Positions 12,001-21,100 of a stretch of DNA of 64,000 bases are shown piece by piece. A model generated the notes under the pieces. The model was not told where the DNA came from. It saw only the letters and a program-made list of their open reading frames with translations, and searched no databases. How positions within the stretch are numbered: position 1 is the stretch's first letter; the number at the start of each line of letters is the position of its first letter. The position numbers and the translations under genes are program-made. The stretch is taken from contig NC_045139.1 of NCBI RefSeq assembly GCF_008831285.2, positions 8,092,204 through 8,156,203 on the forward strand, in the 5' to 3' direction. This stretch comes from Nymphaea colorata. Lineage: Eukaryota; Streptophyta; Magnoliopsida; Nymphaeales; Nymphaeaceae.

Positions 12001-13320
12001 GCAGAATCAAAATCCAGCTGGCATATGCAACTTGGCCGCAAGAAATCAATTATCTTAACACTTTATTGTCACCAAGGCTCATAAGAGAAATATGGGCCTT
12101 GCTAGTTGGCTTATGTTCAGCTCAAAAAAGTACCAGATCAAACTCATGAATAGGCTAGCTACAAGCAAACAAAACTACATTTAGGACAGCTTGGTTTGTG
12201 CAGACTTTTTTTACTAGTAACAAATATATTTTATAGTACATTGTGGAAAATTAAGGTCTACAGTTTGCAATTAACCAAATTCTACAGCCTAGAAGGTTGC
12301 AAGATTCAAAAAATGTCTTTATTTTGTAAATTAGTTGGTTTAAGATTGTCCCAGCAAGCTTAAGAATTATAAAGCTCAAATATTCTATTGTTTTAGCATC
12401 AAAAGTTTGTAAATAGACCAGCTTGGTTTCAGCTTGTAGCCTTGTACTTTGTGGTGGTCTAGAGTTTTCTTCGGCTTGTGCAAAAACTAAGTGAGCCTGA
12501 ATACCTCTGTTCTGTTTGTTCAACTAGCTTAAGAGCCCTAATTGTCACCAACTTTTTGTCAATTGATAGCAGTTTTAGACCTCTACACCATTTATCAACA
12601 TCGCATAGCCTTCAATTGGATGGAACGATTAACAATCTAGAGAAAAATAAAAAAGAAAATCACTCAGATCAACACAGAACTTATAATATTTATGAAACAC
12701 AAGGGCAACAAAGTCAAAAGGAAAAGTATTATGAAATAAAGAATGACAAAATTGGAAGGAAAAGTAGCAGTTCCATATTTCAGCATGCCATTTCTCTCTC
12801 TCTCTCTCTCGCCCGCCCCCCCCCCAAAACCATTTTGGGAGACATACACATAGCAATCAAGAAATTTTAAGACTAAAAAAACAATAATCCTGTCGGACAG
12901 AAGTAACCAACCACTGAACTAATGAATAACTTATAAAGTAGGTAAAGGAGACTCATCAAAAAGGGAACCAGAAGATTATACAAATTTACCAGTTCCCCAG
13001 AATGAGCACCAATATCATTAAGTTTTCAAGGTTCTTACTAAAACAGTACCAGAGAAGATAATTTTGGAGATCCCAAAACATGCCTTGTCGCCCACAAAGG
13101 GCATCTTGGTGGCCTCTTCTGCCTGAATTGCAGACTGCTGTTGCATGATCTCATCATCCCTCACATTAACCCAATCCAAGGTTTCAGCAGGAACATTCTT
13201 CTCGATACCATGCTTAGTCTCTTCTTCCACAGACTTCCCTCGTTGCATTTTCCTATCGGCAGGAACATTGTTCTCGATATTTTGCTCAGTTTCCTCTTCC
13301 ACAGAGTTCCCTTGTTGCAT
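2487..13320 (-). CDS. OTUB1: Otubain-like ubiquitin thioesterase (OTUB1 type), 8 coding exons
   Basis: Cysteine protease of the OTU family that removes ubiquitin from proteins; acts in cytosol and nucleus. Exons, 5' to 3' on the minus strand: 13320-13084, 8610-8545, 8324-8241, 8091-7969, 7802-7750, 7432-7383, 7310-7210, 2732-2487. Together they give 960 nt, 319 residues, and all phases close; plant OTUB1 is about 300 residues. The catalytic core is visible: TRGDGNCFYR puts Asp116 and Cys119 in the third exon, and RPGHYDILYTK puts His312 near the C-terminus. VEPMGEESDH and YLDRSSCDSG are typical otubain segments. The first coding exon carries a 24-codon tandem repeat, and the 4.5 kb first intron has a GC donor. 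I chose ATG 13320 because the frame closes at a TAG about 20 codons upstream, just beyond a plausible acceptor; an upstream noncoding exon is likely. The identity is secure; the exact N-terminus is less so. Confidence 0.93.
2888..3020. repeat. (GT)n / (GTAT) compound microsatellite
   Basis: About 130 bp of alternating GT with interspersed TATATG units, in the last otubain intron 156 bp upstream of the final exon. The short frames through it are repeat artefacts. Confidence 0.97.
3459..3686 (-). repeat. 3' LTR of the element
   Basis: 228 bp, begins TGTTAG and ends TACCA on the minus strand; followed by the GTGCT target duplication. Confidence 0.9.
4831..5448 (-). CDS. Unrecognised ORF inside the LTR element (205 aa)
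   Basis: The longest open frame in the element, in its central part, on the same strand as the LTR element. It starts MHRFDKDDPF and includes the segments FSAWNDEREP, NTFCMDVMCWES and LVEDWEAARTRRD. Composition is protein-like, rich in Trp and Cys, not low complexity. I recognise no gag, pol or envelope domain. A shorter open frame upstream (5774-5586) holds a Cys-rich patch, RCPYCPSKDFCSCEG, in the same direction and could be part of the same ancestral coding region separated by a break. It could be captured host coding sequence or a very divergent element protein. I do not assign a function. Confidence 0.4.
   Translation of the reverse strand: MHRFDKDDPFRLVKFALLISGFSLGGIALGRQIFTRTIVTSGCHSETLSILASASVPPSSRVGAIIRCFSAWNDEREPTSVEVCQWWLPVVNVSFAEIAQAIRGNTFCMDVMCWESTSALKLVEDWEAARTRRDTTLGQIVLMSSSPKVVSSCWMPKQKRQLWAIYWRSSVNYHHVFGADPGRELQLRNILGFLPSIPRKTITHR
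6505..6519 (-). other. Primer-binding site of the LTR element
   Basis: TGGTATCAGGGCCAG on the minus strand matches the complement of the initiator-Met tRNA 3' end, with one G-for-A change, and sits two to three bases inside the 5' LTR, where priming is expected. Confidence 0.8.
6522..6744 (-). repeat. 5' LTR of the element
   Basis: 223 bp, direct copy of 3459-3686. Its inner end has lost the terminal CA (CTACCT instead of CTACCA). Confidence 0.9.
8380..8404. repeat. (GA)n microsatellite
   Basis: About 25 bp of GA repeat in an otubain intron, between the 66-nt and 84-nt exons. Confidence 0.95.
9637..10721. mobile_element. TIR DNA transposon, non-autonomous, with UTR-like core
   Basis: Left end GGCCACGTTTGATGGCC and right end (reverse complement) GCCACGCTTGATGGC form near-perfect inverted termini 1085 bp apart. 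A second copy of the left terminus (GGCCATGTTTGATGGCC) starts near 9740, and an internal copy (CCACGTTTGATGGCG) lies near 10640, so the ends are reiterated. The core (about 9950-10540) is GC-richer and purine-rich on the plus strand. Read on the minus strand it resembles a plant 5' UTR with TTAGGGTTTCTTCC. No transposase is encoded. Target duplication not clear: TTA abuts the left end, but I see no match flush with the right end. Lies in the first otubain intron. Confidence 0.65.
10553..10590. repeat. Perfect 17-bp hairpin with 4-nt loop
   Basis: The arm 10553-10569 (G, seven A, then GTCGGACCC) is exactly complementary to 10574-10590, with loop TCAT. It sits inside the TIR element near its right end. 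It resembles a hairpin with a T tract but there is no reason to call it a plant terminator. Confidence 0.9.
12801..12825. repeat. CT tract followed by poly-C
   Basis: CT dinucleotide run then a C-rich run, in the first otubain intron. Low complexity only. Confidence 0.8.
13082..13083 (-). other. Noncanonical GC donor of otubain intron 1 (GC-AG intron)
   Basis: The first coding exon ends GGCGACAAG at 13084 and is followed by GCATGT. The next exon starts GAACCTATC at 8610 after an ATGCAG acceptor. Only this junction keeps phase 0 and restores the conserved VGDK-EP order of plant otubains. No GT close by gives the right phase. A CAAG|GC donor fits the minor GC-AG intron class handled by the major spliceosome. 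Confidence 0.75.
13177..13320 (-). repeat. 72-bp in-frame tandem duplication inside otubain exon 1
   Basis: Two consecutive 24-codon units (13320-13249 and 13248-13177) both begin ATGCAA and encode MQQGNSVEEETEQ and MQRGKSVEEETKH, each followed by a conserved IEnNVPA core. The units differ at several codons, so this is a real, not very recent duplication. It lengthens the acidic N-terminal tail outside the catalytic domain. Confidence 0.9.
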
Positions 13321-14444
13321 TTTCCTTTCCCTTTTCTTCCGTCTTTGGATAACCTTATCTGCTGATTTGACAATTATAGACAGGCAATAAAAATGCTATA
13401 ATGGATCGACAAATCATTCCGACAAAAACAACAAAGGAAAAAATCAAGGCAACGGTTCTTGAGGCAAAGACGAAAGAAATTAATAACAGACATAAACGAA
13501 CAAGATATCAAGTCCCGAAAGAGGACAATTGCTCCATTGCATACTAGACTAAAGCACCACATATTTCTTTATTACAAGAGACTCGGATTTTAAAAACCTG
13601 CAAATTCTCGTTCAATTTCATTTGAAATAATGTGAATAATGATAAGCCGCAACGAAGGTATCGCTACTTTCTAGGCGTTCATAGCTCGGACAAGGTCTTA
13701 CCCTTGTCTCCACTTACACGGTTGGACCAATTCAACAAGGACATTTACACCCTATCTGCCACAACCCATTTTCACCTTACGAATGGGAGTGAAGATTTTC
13801 TCTAATGCCTAGCGGTGAGATCTTTTCGCCTTAGCCAAATCTTAATCTTGCCTTTTATCGGCATCCTCCTATTCGGACACAATAAGAGTTCATCCAGGAA
13901 AGAATTCTCATTGTCAAGTTCCACCTTGGATGCGTTTCCAAGACATTATTTCTGCAATATATCCCCACAATCAACGGCGGCATAACAATTTCACTTCCAC
14001 TCTCGCATCTTGGTATTCCTTGGCCAGGTTATCCATTATAAGAGCAAAAGAAGAAGTTCCAGATATGCGGGGAACATCATGGAAGATTTCATTTATAGAT
14101 TTCTTCGTCGCAATTAAGAAATAGCAAAAGTCATTTGCTGTTTCTTAACAACACAGGCTTGTTATCAGTTTGTCGTTGTGCTCTAACTCAAGAACATGGA
14201 TGACGACGCTTAGACTGACAAAGCAAGAAACAAGACAGACGAGGAATTCAAGAAACTATGGAGCGTGAAGCACCAAGAAAGAACCAGGGGGTTGAAGCTC
14301 CACCAACTCCAAGGTGCGGGGAATCGCCGTCCGCCCTTAAATTTAGCGTGGTTTGGGAGAACAGATCCTAAATTAACACTTCAAGGGACGAGAGACGCAC
14401 GCAGATTTATTCAAATCAGATCACAAAACCCCTTTCAAGATGAA

Positions 14445-14700
14445 TCAATAATCGTAAATATTAAGGCCGCTGGCCATAGAGAGAGAGTGAGAGAGAGAGA
14501 GACTCCGACGGCAAGAAGATCTCACGAGTAAATGTCGGCGGCCTGAATGGGAGAGAGTCGCAACCGGATATTGGGAAATCGCCGGCAGGGAGAGCAAGTA
14601 TTGGGAAAGGGGAGGAGGGACCCGCCGATTGCACCAAAAAGCCAAAAGCTTCTTCTTCGTCGTCTTCAGGCGAAAAAAATCTTGCAACCTAAAAGGACGG
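14445..14700 (-). promoter_or_regulatory. Probable 5' leader exon / core promoter of the otubain gene
   Basis: On the minus strand this stretch is GC- and CT-rich compared with its AT-rich flanks, includes a CT tract (14477-14502), and contains a short ATG ORF in CTCTCTATGGCCAGC context that stops after ten codons, as an upstream ORF would. This looks like a plant 5' UTR exon spliced to the first coding exon at 13320. The transcription start is inferred, not seen. Confidence 0.35.
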
Positions 14701-14810
14701 AAGAGATATCTGCTTCAGTTAGTTTTTTTCTTTTATATTACAAAACCACACGCAAATTGATGCGAAAATTTTCTTCGAGAAACTAAAGTTTTGATATACG
14801 AATTTTCTAC

Positions 14811-14906
14811 GAAAATAATTTAAATTATAGGAAATGACGAAAATAATTTAAATTATAGGAAATGACGAAAATAATTTAAATTATAGGAAATGACGAAAAT
14901 AATTTT
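14811..14906. repeat. 28-bp tandem repeat, 3.4 copies
   Basis: Units start at 14811, 14839, 14867 and 14895 (partial). Each begins GAAAATAATTTAAATTATAG and the three full units are identical. Located just upstream of the inferred otubain start region. Confidence 0.95.
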
Positions 14907-16375
14907 ACGTTCTTATTTATTTTCATTGTAAGTCTTATTTTTTGTGCAATTTGAGATGTTAAATAAAAAAAATCAGAAGTTACGTTTTTTTATTTCGTTA
15001 AATCGCCTTGTTCTTTTAGGGAAAGCTTTCACTTAATTATATTTTTTGATTGACGCACAAAATCTCCAGAATTCCTTTATTTTTATGGGTAGATTGTATA
15101 ACTTTCTTATGACTAACAAACTGAAAAGCGACATTTGAACTTACTTTAACCTATGAATATTCTTTCTTGTGAAGCAATATAGAACTCACTTTTTGTGAGT
15201 TCATGGTAGAGAAGTAAACGAGTGCTATTTGGCTTTTGAGTTTTCCATTTTTTCACAGTATCTTTTACTTTCTAAATTTAAATTGTATACATCCTAATAT
15301 TTCACTTTCATATTTCTTAAAGGTATAAAAGAGTTGTCCTCTTTTGAGAGTTGTCCTCTTTTGAGATCTCATATTAACTTCAACAGCTAAGCTTTTCAAT
15401 ATTTGCTCAAGACAAACCAACTTAGTTCAAAACTTTCAAGATCGTACCGTTCTACTTTCAAGGTTTAGTCTTGCTTTGCAAAGGTTGTGTTTGAAGGTTG
15501 TGTTTGTCACCGTTTGCAGTAAAAAAATGATAATGCAACGTAACGCAACAATAATTACGAGATTGGAAGCTTGGACCCTTTGACCACGTGTTACCTTAAT
15601 GCCCGATTGTACTGCACCTCTTTAAACATAACAATTGCTAATTATAAGAGCTAATTATTTTCTTGAACTTAGGTTCTAGATCTCATCAAGTGATGCTGAT
15701 CACATTTTCTTCTTTAACTAAGTTTGAAAGAAAAACATTTTAAAAGGACAATGTGAAATTTCAAACTTTTTAATATTGTAAAACAATATAATTTGGTCTA
15801 AGACGTTCCTGTTTGGCAGTTGTCCAAAGAAAATATTAAAAGTCCTGAACTCAATTTATTTAAAAAAAAAAAAGAAAGAAAAACCATCACAAAAATGTAA
15901 ATCTTAATGTTGTATTTGATAGCTTTGAACCTTATATTCGATATTGCAAAAAAAGGTGTGCTTTGGTTAACCATAAACATTTTGTTTGGAAGGGGAAGGA
16001 GTCCGATCTTAAATCCTAAAATCTTAGATTCACGTTAAAATAAACACAATTTAAGGTAAGATAGTGTTGGTATAAAAAAATTTCGTCTCACAACTTTTTG
16101 CTTTTGTTTTTTCAACAAACAAGTTAAAATAGAGTTTTATGCTGTTATAAATCACCATGTTTCTATTGTTCAACGAAAAAATCTTTAAGGACCCTTGAAT
16201 GATTTCGCTTAACAAGAAAGACATGCGTCAATTTCAATTTATTTAACTTAAGTGTTTCTTTTATGCATGTCTTCGGGTGTTAATTGTAATAAATTTAAAA
16301 ACAAAGGTATTTTAGCTAAGCATTTTTTTGTTCTAAATTCTTTTAATATATTCTATCGTTTTTTTGTTTCCTTAA

Positions 16376-16812
16376 GAGGTCATTTGATTGGGACACCACG
16401 GAACTGAACAGACACATTCTGTTTTGGTAAAATCAACGCAAACGCCGAACAAAGAACAATCAGGACAGGACAGACAGAAAACAAGAGGTATAAATAGGTG
16501 AGGCGTTCTAGTGTGTTTCGTGGTTTACCACGGAACAGTGCGTCGAACGCAGACTCCCCGACCCCGAGCTCCTCTTGCCTCGCCCTTTCTCTTTCTTTCC
16601 TTCTCTCCTTCTCCTTCGTTTCCGCTCGAGCTGTTGCGTCTCCTCTGTCTCAACTCCCGAGCTTCCCCTTCTTCTCAATCACTCGAGTTGCTCAGTTCCT
16701 AAATCATTCAATGGTGAACAAGGGACATCATTGTATATGAGAACATGACAACAATGTAATGGATTGGACGTCATGTTTGTCCAGTCCTAATGGACAACAA
16801 TCAAACGACCTC
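16376..16812. mobile_element. Tourist/PIF-Harbinger-like MITE (437 bp)
   Basis: The termini GAGGTCATTTGATTG and (reverse complement) GAGGTCGTTTGATTG match at 14 of 15 positions and are flanked by the TAA duplication at 16373-16375 and 16813-16815, the standard target of PIF/Harbinger elements. The middle (about 16500-16690) is CT- and GC-rich, unlike typical AT-rich MITEs, and could be captured leader sequence. No transposase. Confidence 0.88.
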
Positions 16813-17275
16813 TAAGATTTCCAGATCCAAACTCGCGAAATCAATGCTTACATCGCACAGAAAAGCACAACGCCTCCGTGTGTTTTTGTTTTGTCTGTCT
16901 TGGATCTGAACAAGAGATTCTACTTCCAGAATTTATTTGATGGTTTGATATCCGATCCATTTAGTTGAAAGATCCCTGGGCCAATAAGATTCTGCATTTG
17001 ATATGAGACATGCGCTGGTATGAAATATGCTATCTAAACAAACAATGGATTGCACTTCGGATCCACAATAGAATAAAGAACATGTGACCTCATATTGGGT
17101 TGCTTTTTTAAAAAAAAACATGGATTTGAGGTCTGAAATCACTGCAGATCACAACTATTCATCAGGAGGCAAGGCAGGGGACTTGAGCTCAAGCTCAGGC
17201 CCCGGAAATGTGTACCGAGCTGACCCTAGTTGGCTAGACTAAGCTTGATTCGGCTCCATAAGTATTTCTTAACAT

Positions 17276-17331
17276 TTTTTATTAACATATATATATATAT
17301 GTTAATAAAAATATATATATATTTTTATTAA
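17276..17331. repeat. Two overlapping perfect AT palindromes
   Basis: 17276-17311 is a perfect palindrome centred on (AT)n with TTAAC/GTTAA shoulders. 17302-17331 is a second perfect palindrome sharing about ten bases with the first. Either can fold as a long hairpin or cruciform, but not both at once. Confidence 0.9.
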
Positions 17332-18054
17332 AGGGCATACGATAGCCGGTCAATCGAAAATATCATACTGTTGATATATATTTAAATAATATAACACTCA
17401 ACTATCGAAGTAATAAAACAACAAAACCCTAAAAAGAAAACGAGTGATGAACGCATGAGTCTAAATTTATTCGTGTGTCTGAAAATAAAACTGTATCTTA
17501 AAGTTTTAGGTTTCCAAAACAGGGAAAATTATTAAGGCCTCAATTAAATAATTCGCAGAGGAAAAAAGCGGGGCCGATCGAACAGTCCAGAGAAACATGA
17601 AGCCCGTTTTCACAAATTAAAATAAATTTTTTTATTATGTTAAAATAATATATAAAATTCAAAAAAGAGAACACGGTGAGAAAATATCTCCATTTTTTAA
17701 ATTCCCAACAAACGATTGCGTAGCAATCACTAGTCAACGGTTAAACAGGACGGCTCACTCTCCGACCCTCCCACGACTTGTGGAGGAACAGTGGCACCGC
17801 CCATAATTTTAAACAACGTTTAGGGATAGTCGAGTACTTTTATTTGGACTTTCCCACCGACCATTCCCCGCTGCTTCGGTGATCAAATCTTCGGGACGCA
17901 TAAAGTGGGGAGAGAGAGGAGAGGAGGGATTAAATAATAAAAAAAAAGATTCAGACCCGAAGTGTGCATATTCGGGTTCGGAATTGGAGTGAATTTCCGT
18001 TTCGTCCCCTTGGGCATGAAAAGGGGCGCAGAGCGTGGAGGGCGCGTGTAGCCG

Positions 18055-18153
18055 ATGACATTTTGCTGCACTCGTTCATTTCTGTGCCTCACCGTTCTCC
18101 ACCGACCCGCGCTCCCGCTTCCCCGCTCCGGCCGAACCCTAGCCGCCCTCGCC
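18055..18153 (+). promoter_or_regulatory. 5' leader with in-frame upstream ATG (possible longer N-terminus)
   Basis: ATG at 18055 is in frame with the chosen start, with no stop between. The 33 residues it would add contain no Asp or Glu and several Arg, as organelle presequences do. Its context (CCGATGA) is weaker than that of 18154. Could be plain leader. Confidence 0.4.
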
Positions 18154-21100
18154 ATGCCGACCTCCTTCGACGACCCCCCGGCGTCCTCCTCCCCTTTCTC
18201 CGCCAGCCCCAACGTCAACCGCCCTGACCTCCTCGACCCTTCCGCAGGCGGCGGCTCTGCAGACCACACCAACACTCTGATCGGCGGGAGCGCACCGGGA
18301 CCGGAGGGCGTCCTCGCCGATCCGGCTAGCAACGGCAACGATGCCGAGTTCGGGTTCTATCGCCCGGACATGTACAAGAGTCCGCTGGTCGGCACCGTGG
18401 ACATGTACGAGCGCCATGTGTTCCTCTGCTACAAGACCGCTGAGAGCTGGCCGCCCCGCATCGAGGCCTCTGAGTTCGATCGCCTGCCTCGCATCTTCGC
18501 CGCCGCCCTCAAGGCTCGCAGCGGCAGCATGCCGCGCAAGGTCGGTGCCCTCTCTTGGGGTAGTTGAATCTTTTGCTCGTCGTTTCCTGCTGCTGCGGAG
18601 TGATTTTTGAAACACTGATCGGATGATTTGGGGAGCGGAAAGTGATTCGGACACTTTAGATCTTCAGTTGTTGTAGAAAAACGAGGGATCTTGAAGTTAG
18701 GAGTTAGTACTCGATGGTCTAGGATTGGGAATTGAGGAGTTAATTTGAGGAAATTGCTCGCGTATCTTCGGTATAAGTTCATGAAACAAAAATTAGGGAG
18801 AGATGTAAATATGCAGATTGATTCGTTTCACAAGGAATAATTAAATGGATTGACTTTGGGTCATTTGAGTAGGAAATATATGTGCCAGGAGTTCATTTTT
18901 TCTTTCTTTGAATCATCAAGCACTCCATTTTCTGGGAGAACACGATCGTCTATTCATCTTCTGAACGAACCTTTTCGCTTTTACGGAGGTTTGGTGAACG
19001 AGTAAAATTAATATCAGCCTGTTACCGTTTGCTGGGATCGTTCATTCTGACTGCTCTCTTGCAAATTATGGCCGTTACTTTTTTTTTTTTCTTTTTCTCT
19101 TCTATTTTGGCTCAGTTCTAGAATTGATTGCTTGAGCTATCGTTTTAAAAAGAGGAAGGAAAGGTCACATGTTGTTGTATTAACGTTTCTGTATGTTACT
19201 CAGATAAAGGACTCTCCTAATTGACCTCATACTATTCTATTTTTCTGCAGTTTTCTTTCGTTGCCTTTTTGGCGACTTTCTATCAAATTTAAAATAATGC
19301 AGTAGATTCTGCCCATATGATGAAGCAATTGATAGTGGGGCTGCTGCACTTTTACGTTTTGGGTTGTAATGACTTTGTACTTACGTTAGCTTTTCTACCA
19401 GACTCGACTGACTATATGTGAAGGGCGCGATGGAACTGAAACTTCGAACGGCGATGTCTTAATTTTCCCTGATATGATCCGATATAGGTAACTGGATTGA
19501 GTTGGACTTCATATTTATTTTTTCCTTTCTTTCTTGGCGTAATCTGTCAATTTGGGAAAAATATATGAATAAGCTTTGTTCCTACTTGTACATTTTTTAT
19601 TTATTTATCATAAATTGAAGTGCTTCCTTCATTCTGCGTAAGATGCCTGGTTTGTGCAGTAGATATGAGGATTTTGTCTTTTTTTGCATGTAACTGCTTC
19701 CTGATGTGAGGGAAGAAAGTGTCATGCAAGATGTTCTGAACACTAGTTGTGCTTGTGCTGATTTGATAGAAATACCTTCTCTGTTCAGTGATTTGTTTGG
19801 CCAAAAAAATGCAGGAGTTTGACTCATTTTGATGTGGATTCTTTCGTTGAGGATGTGCTGGTGAAAGATACTGACTGGATCTCTGGAACCCCTGAAGCAT
19901 TAACAGGCTCATATGTTTTTGTTTGTGCCCATGGTAGCCGTGATCGGAAATGTGGTGTTTGTGGGCCGCCTCTTATTAAGAAGTTCAAGGATGAAATTGA
20001 AGCACATGGACTGAAGGGTCAAATTTCTGTGAGCCCATGTTCTCACATTGGTGGGCATAAGTATGCTGGCAATGTGATCATTTTTGGAGCAAGCGTTGGA
20101 GGAGTGGTCACTGGTCATTGGTATGATCTATAATTTTGTTTCGTTTAATGTTTTATGAATTTTGTTCTGGTCTGAAAATGATGTTGGCCAAGCATGTAAT
20201 TTTGTTTTCATTCATTTTGTTTAATCTTTTGAATCATTGATGACATTCACCCGCTCTATAATGGGAGTTTTTTCTTCATTTCATTTATTTTCTTAATCGT
20301 TATTTTTTTGGAGGTTTCCTCAGTACATTAAATGTCTGGAATCTGCACTTTCTCATGTTTGACTAACTTGATGATGATACGATGAAAAATGAGTCATAGG
20401 CTCATTCTGGAACAATTGATCTTTCAGCTCAGCATATGGAGCATTTGTAATAGCACGATCCCATGTTTGATTTATTTGGCTGTTTTTGTTTTTGTTAATT
20501 GCTTCATTTGCTTTTTCTGACAATATCTGTTTTTGATTTAATTATGGTTGAATTTATGTTTGCATTAATTCATTGAACAGCAAATGTGACTTTGGCTTTC
20601 GTCTAACATCTGCAACCCACACGTAGCACCTTTTTGTTGGTGCCTGTTTGACGTAAGGCATGTCTGATTTTCCCCTTCATAGGGGAGCTTATTTAATCTG
20701 TTTGCTCTCATAACAATGCATGTTTAACCTGTTGATTTTCATTAGGAAGCTTGTTTAACCTGTTGATTTTGTCTTGACACTTATTTGATCATGCAAGTTC
20801 TGTAGTATGCATCTTCGTGGTTTCTACATGTGCTAATCATTTCCTATGTTTAGTTTTGCAATTACCTTTCTTGCAAGTTCACTCTTTGGTGGTATAATAA
20901 TCTAGTTGTGAGAGCTTTTTTCTGTTTTTGCTTAGAAGAATGATATCAGAGGTGATCCATTTTTCATGTTTTTCCTTTTTTCTTCTAGGTATGGGTACGT
21001 CACTCTTGATGATGTTTCTGTACTCCTAAACCAACATATTGGCAAGGGAGAGATTGTTGATCGGATTTGGAGGTTTGTCCTTTAGATAATTTAATTATGC

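Larger units (their letters stand above)
14907..18153. other. Intergenic region between otubain and the Suc_Fer-like gene
   Basis: The two genes are divergent, so promoters of both should lie here. No gene seen. AT-rich, with a short tandem repeat (GAGTTGTCCTCTTTT at 15331 and 15348), a Tourist-like element (16376-16812), a large AT palindrome (17276-17331) and a GC-rich leader zone from about 17950 that belongs to the downstream gene. Confidence 0.6.

Noticed and set aside
12251-12870. 90- and 130-codon open frames in the first otubain intron
   Set aside because: No similarity to known proteins, they overlap on opposite strands, and both lie in an intron of a well-supported gene.
14265-14786. 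Plus-strand and minus-strand open frames of about 80 codons
   Set aside because: Composition comes from the GC-rich otubain leader; no domain and no splice partners.
18139-18782. Minus-strand ORFs of 171 and 117 codons opposite exon 1 of the Suc_Fer-like gene
   Set aside because: Shadows of the GC-rich first exon on the other strand.
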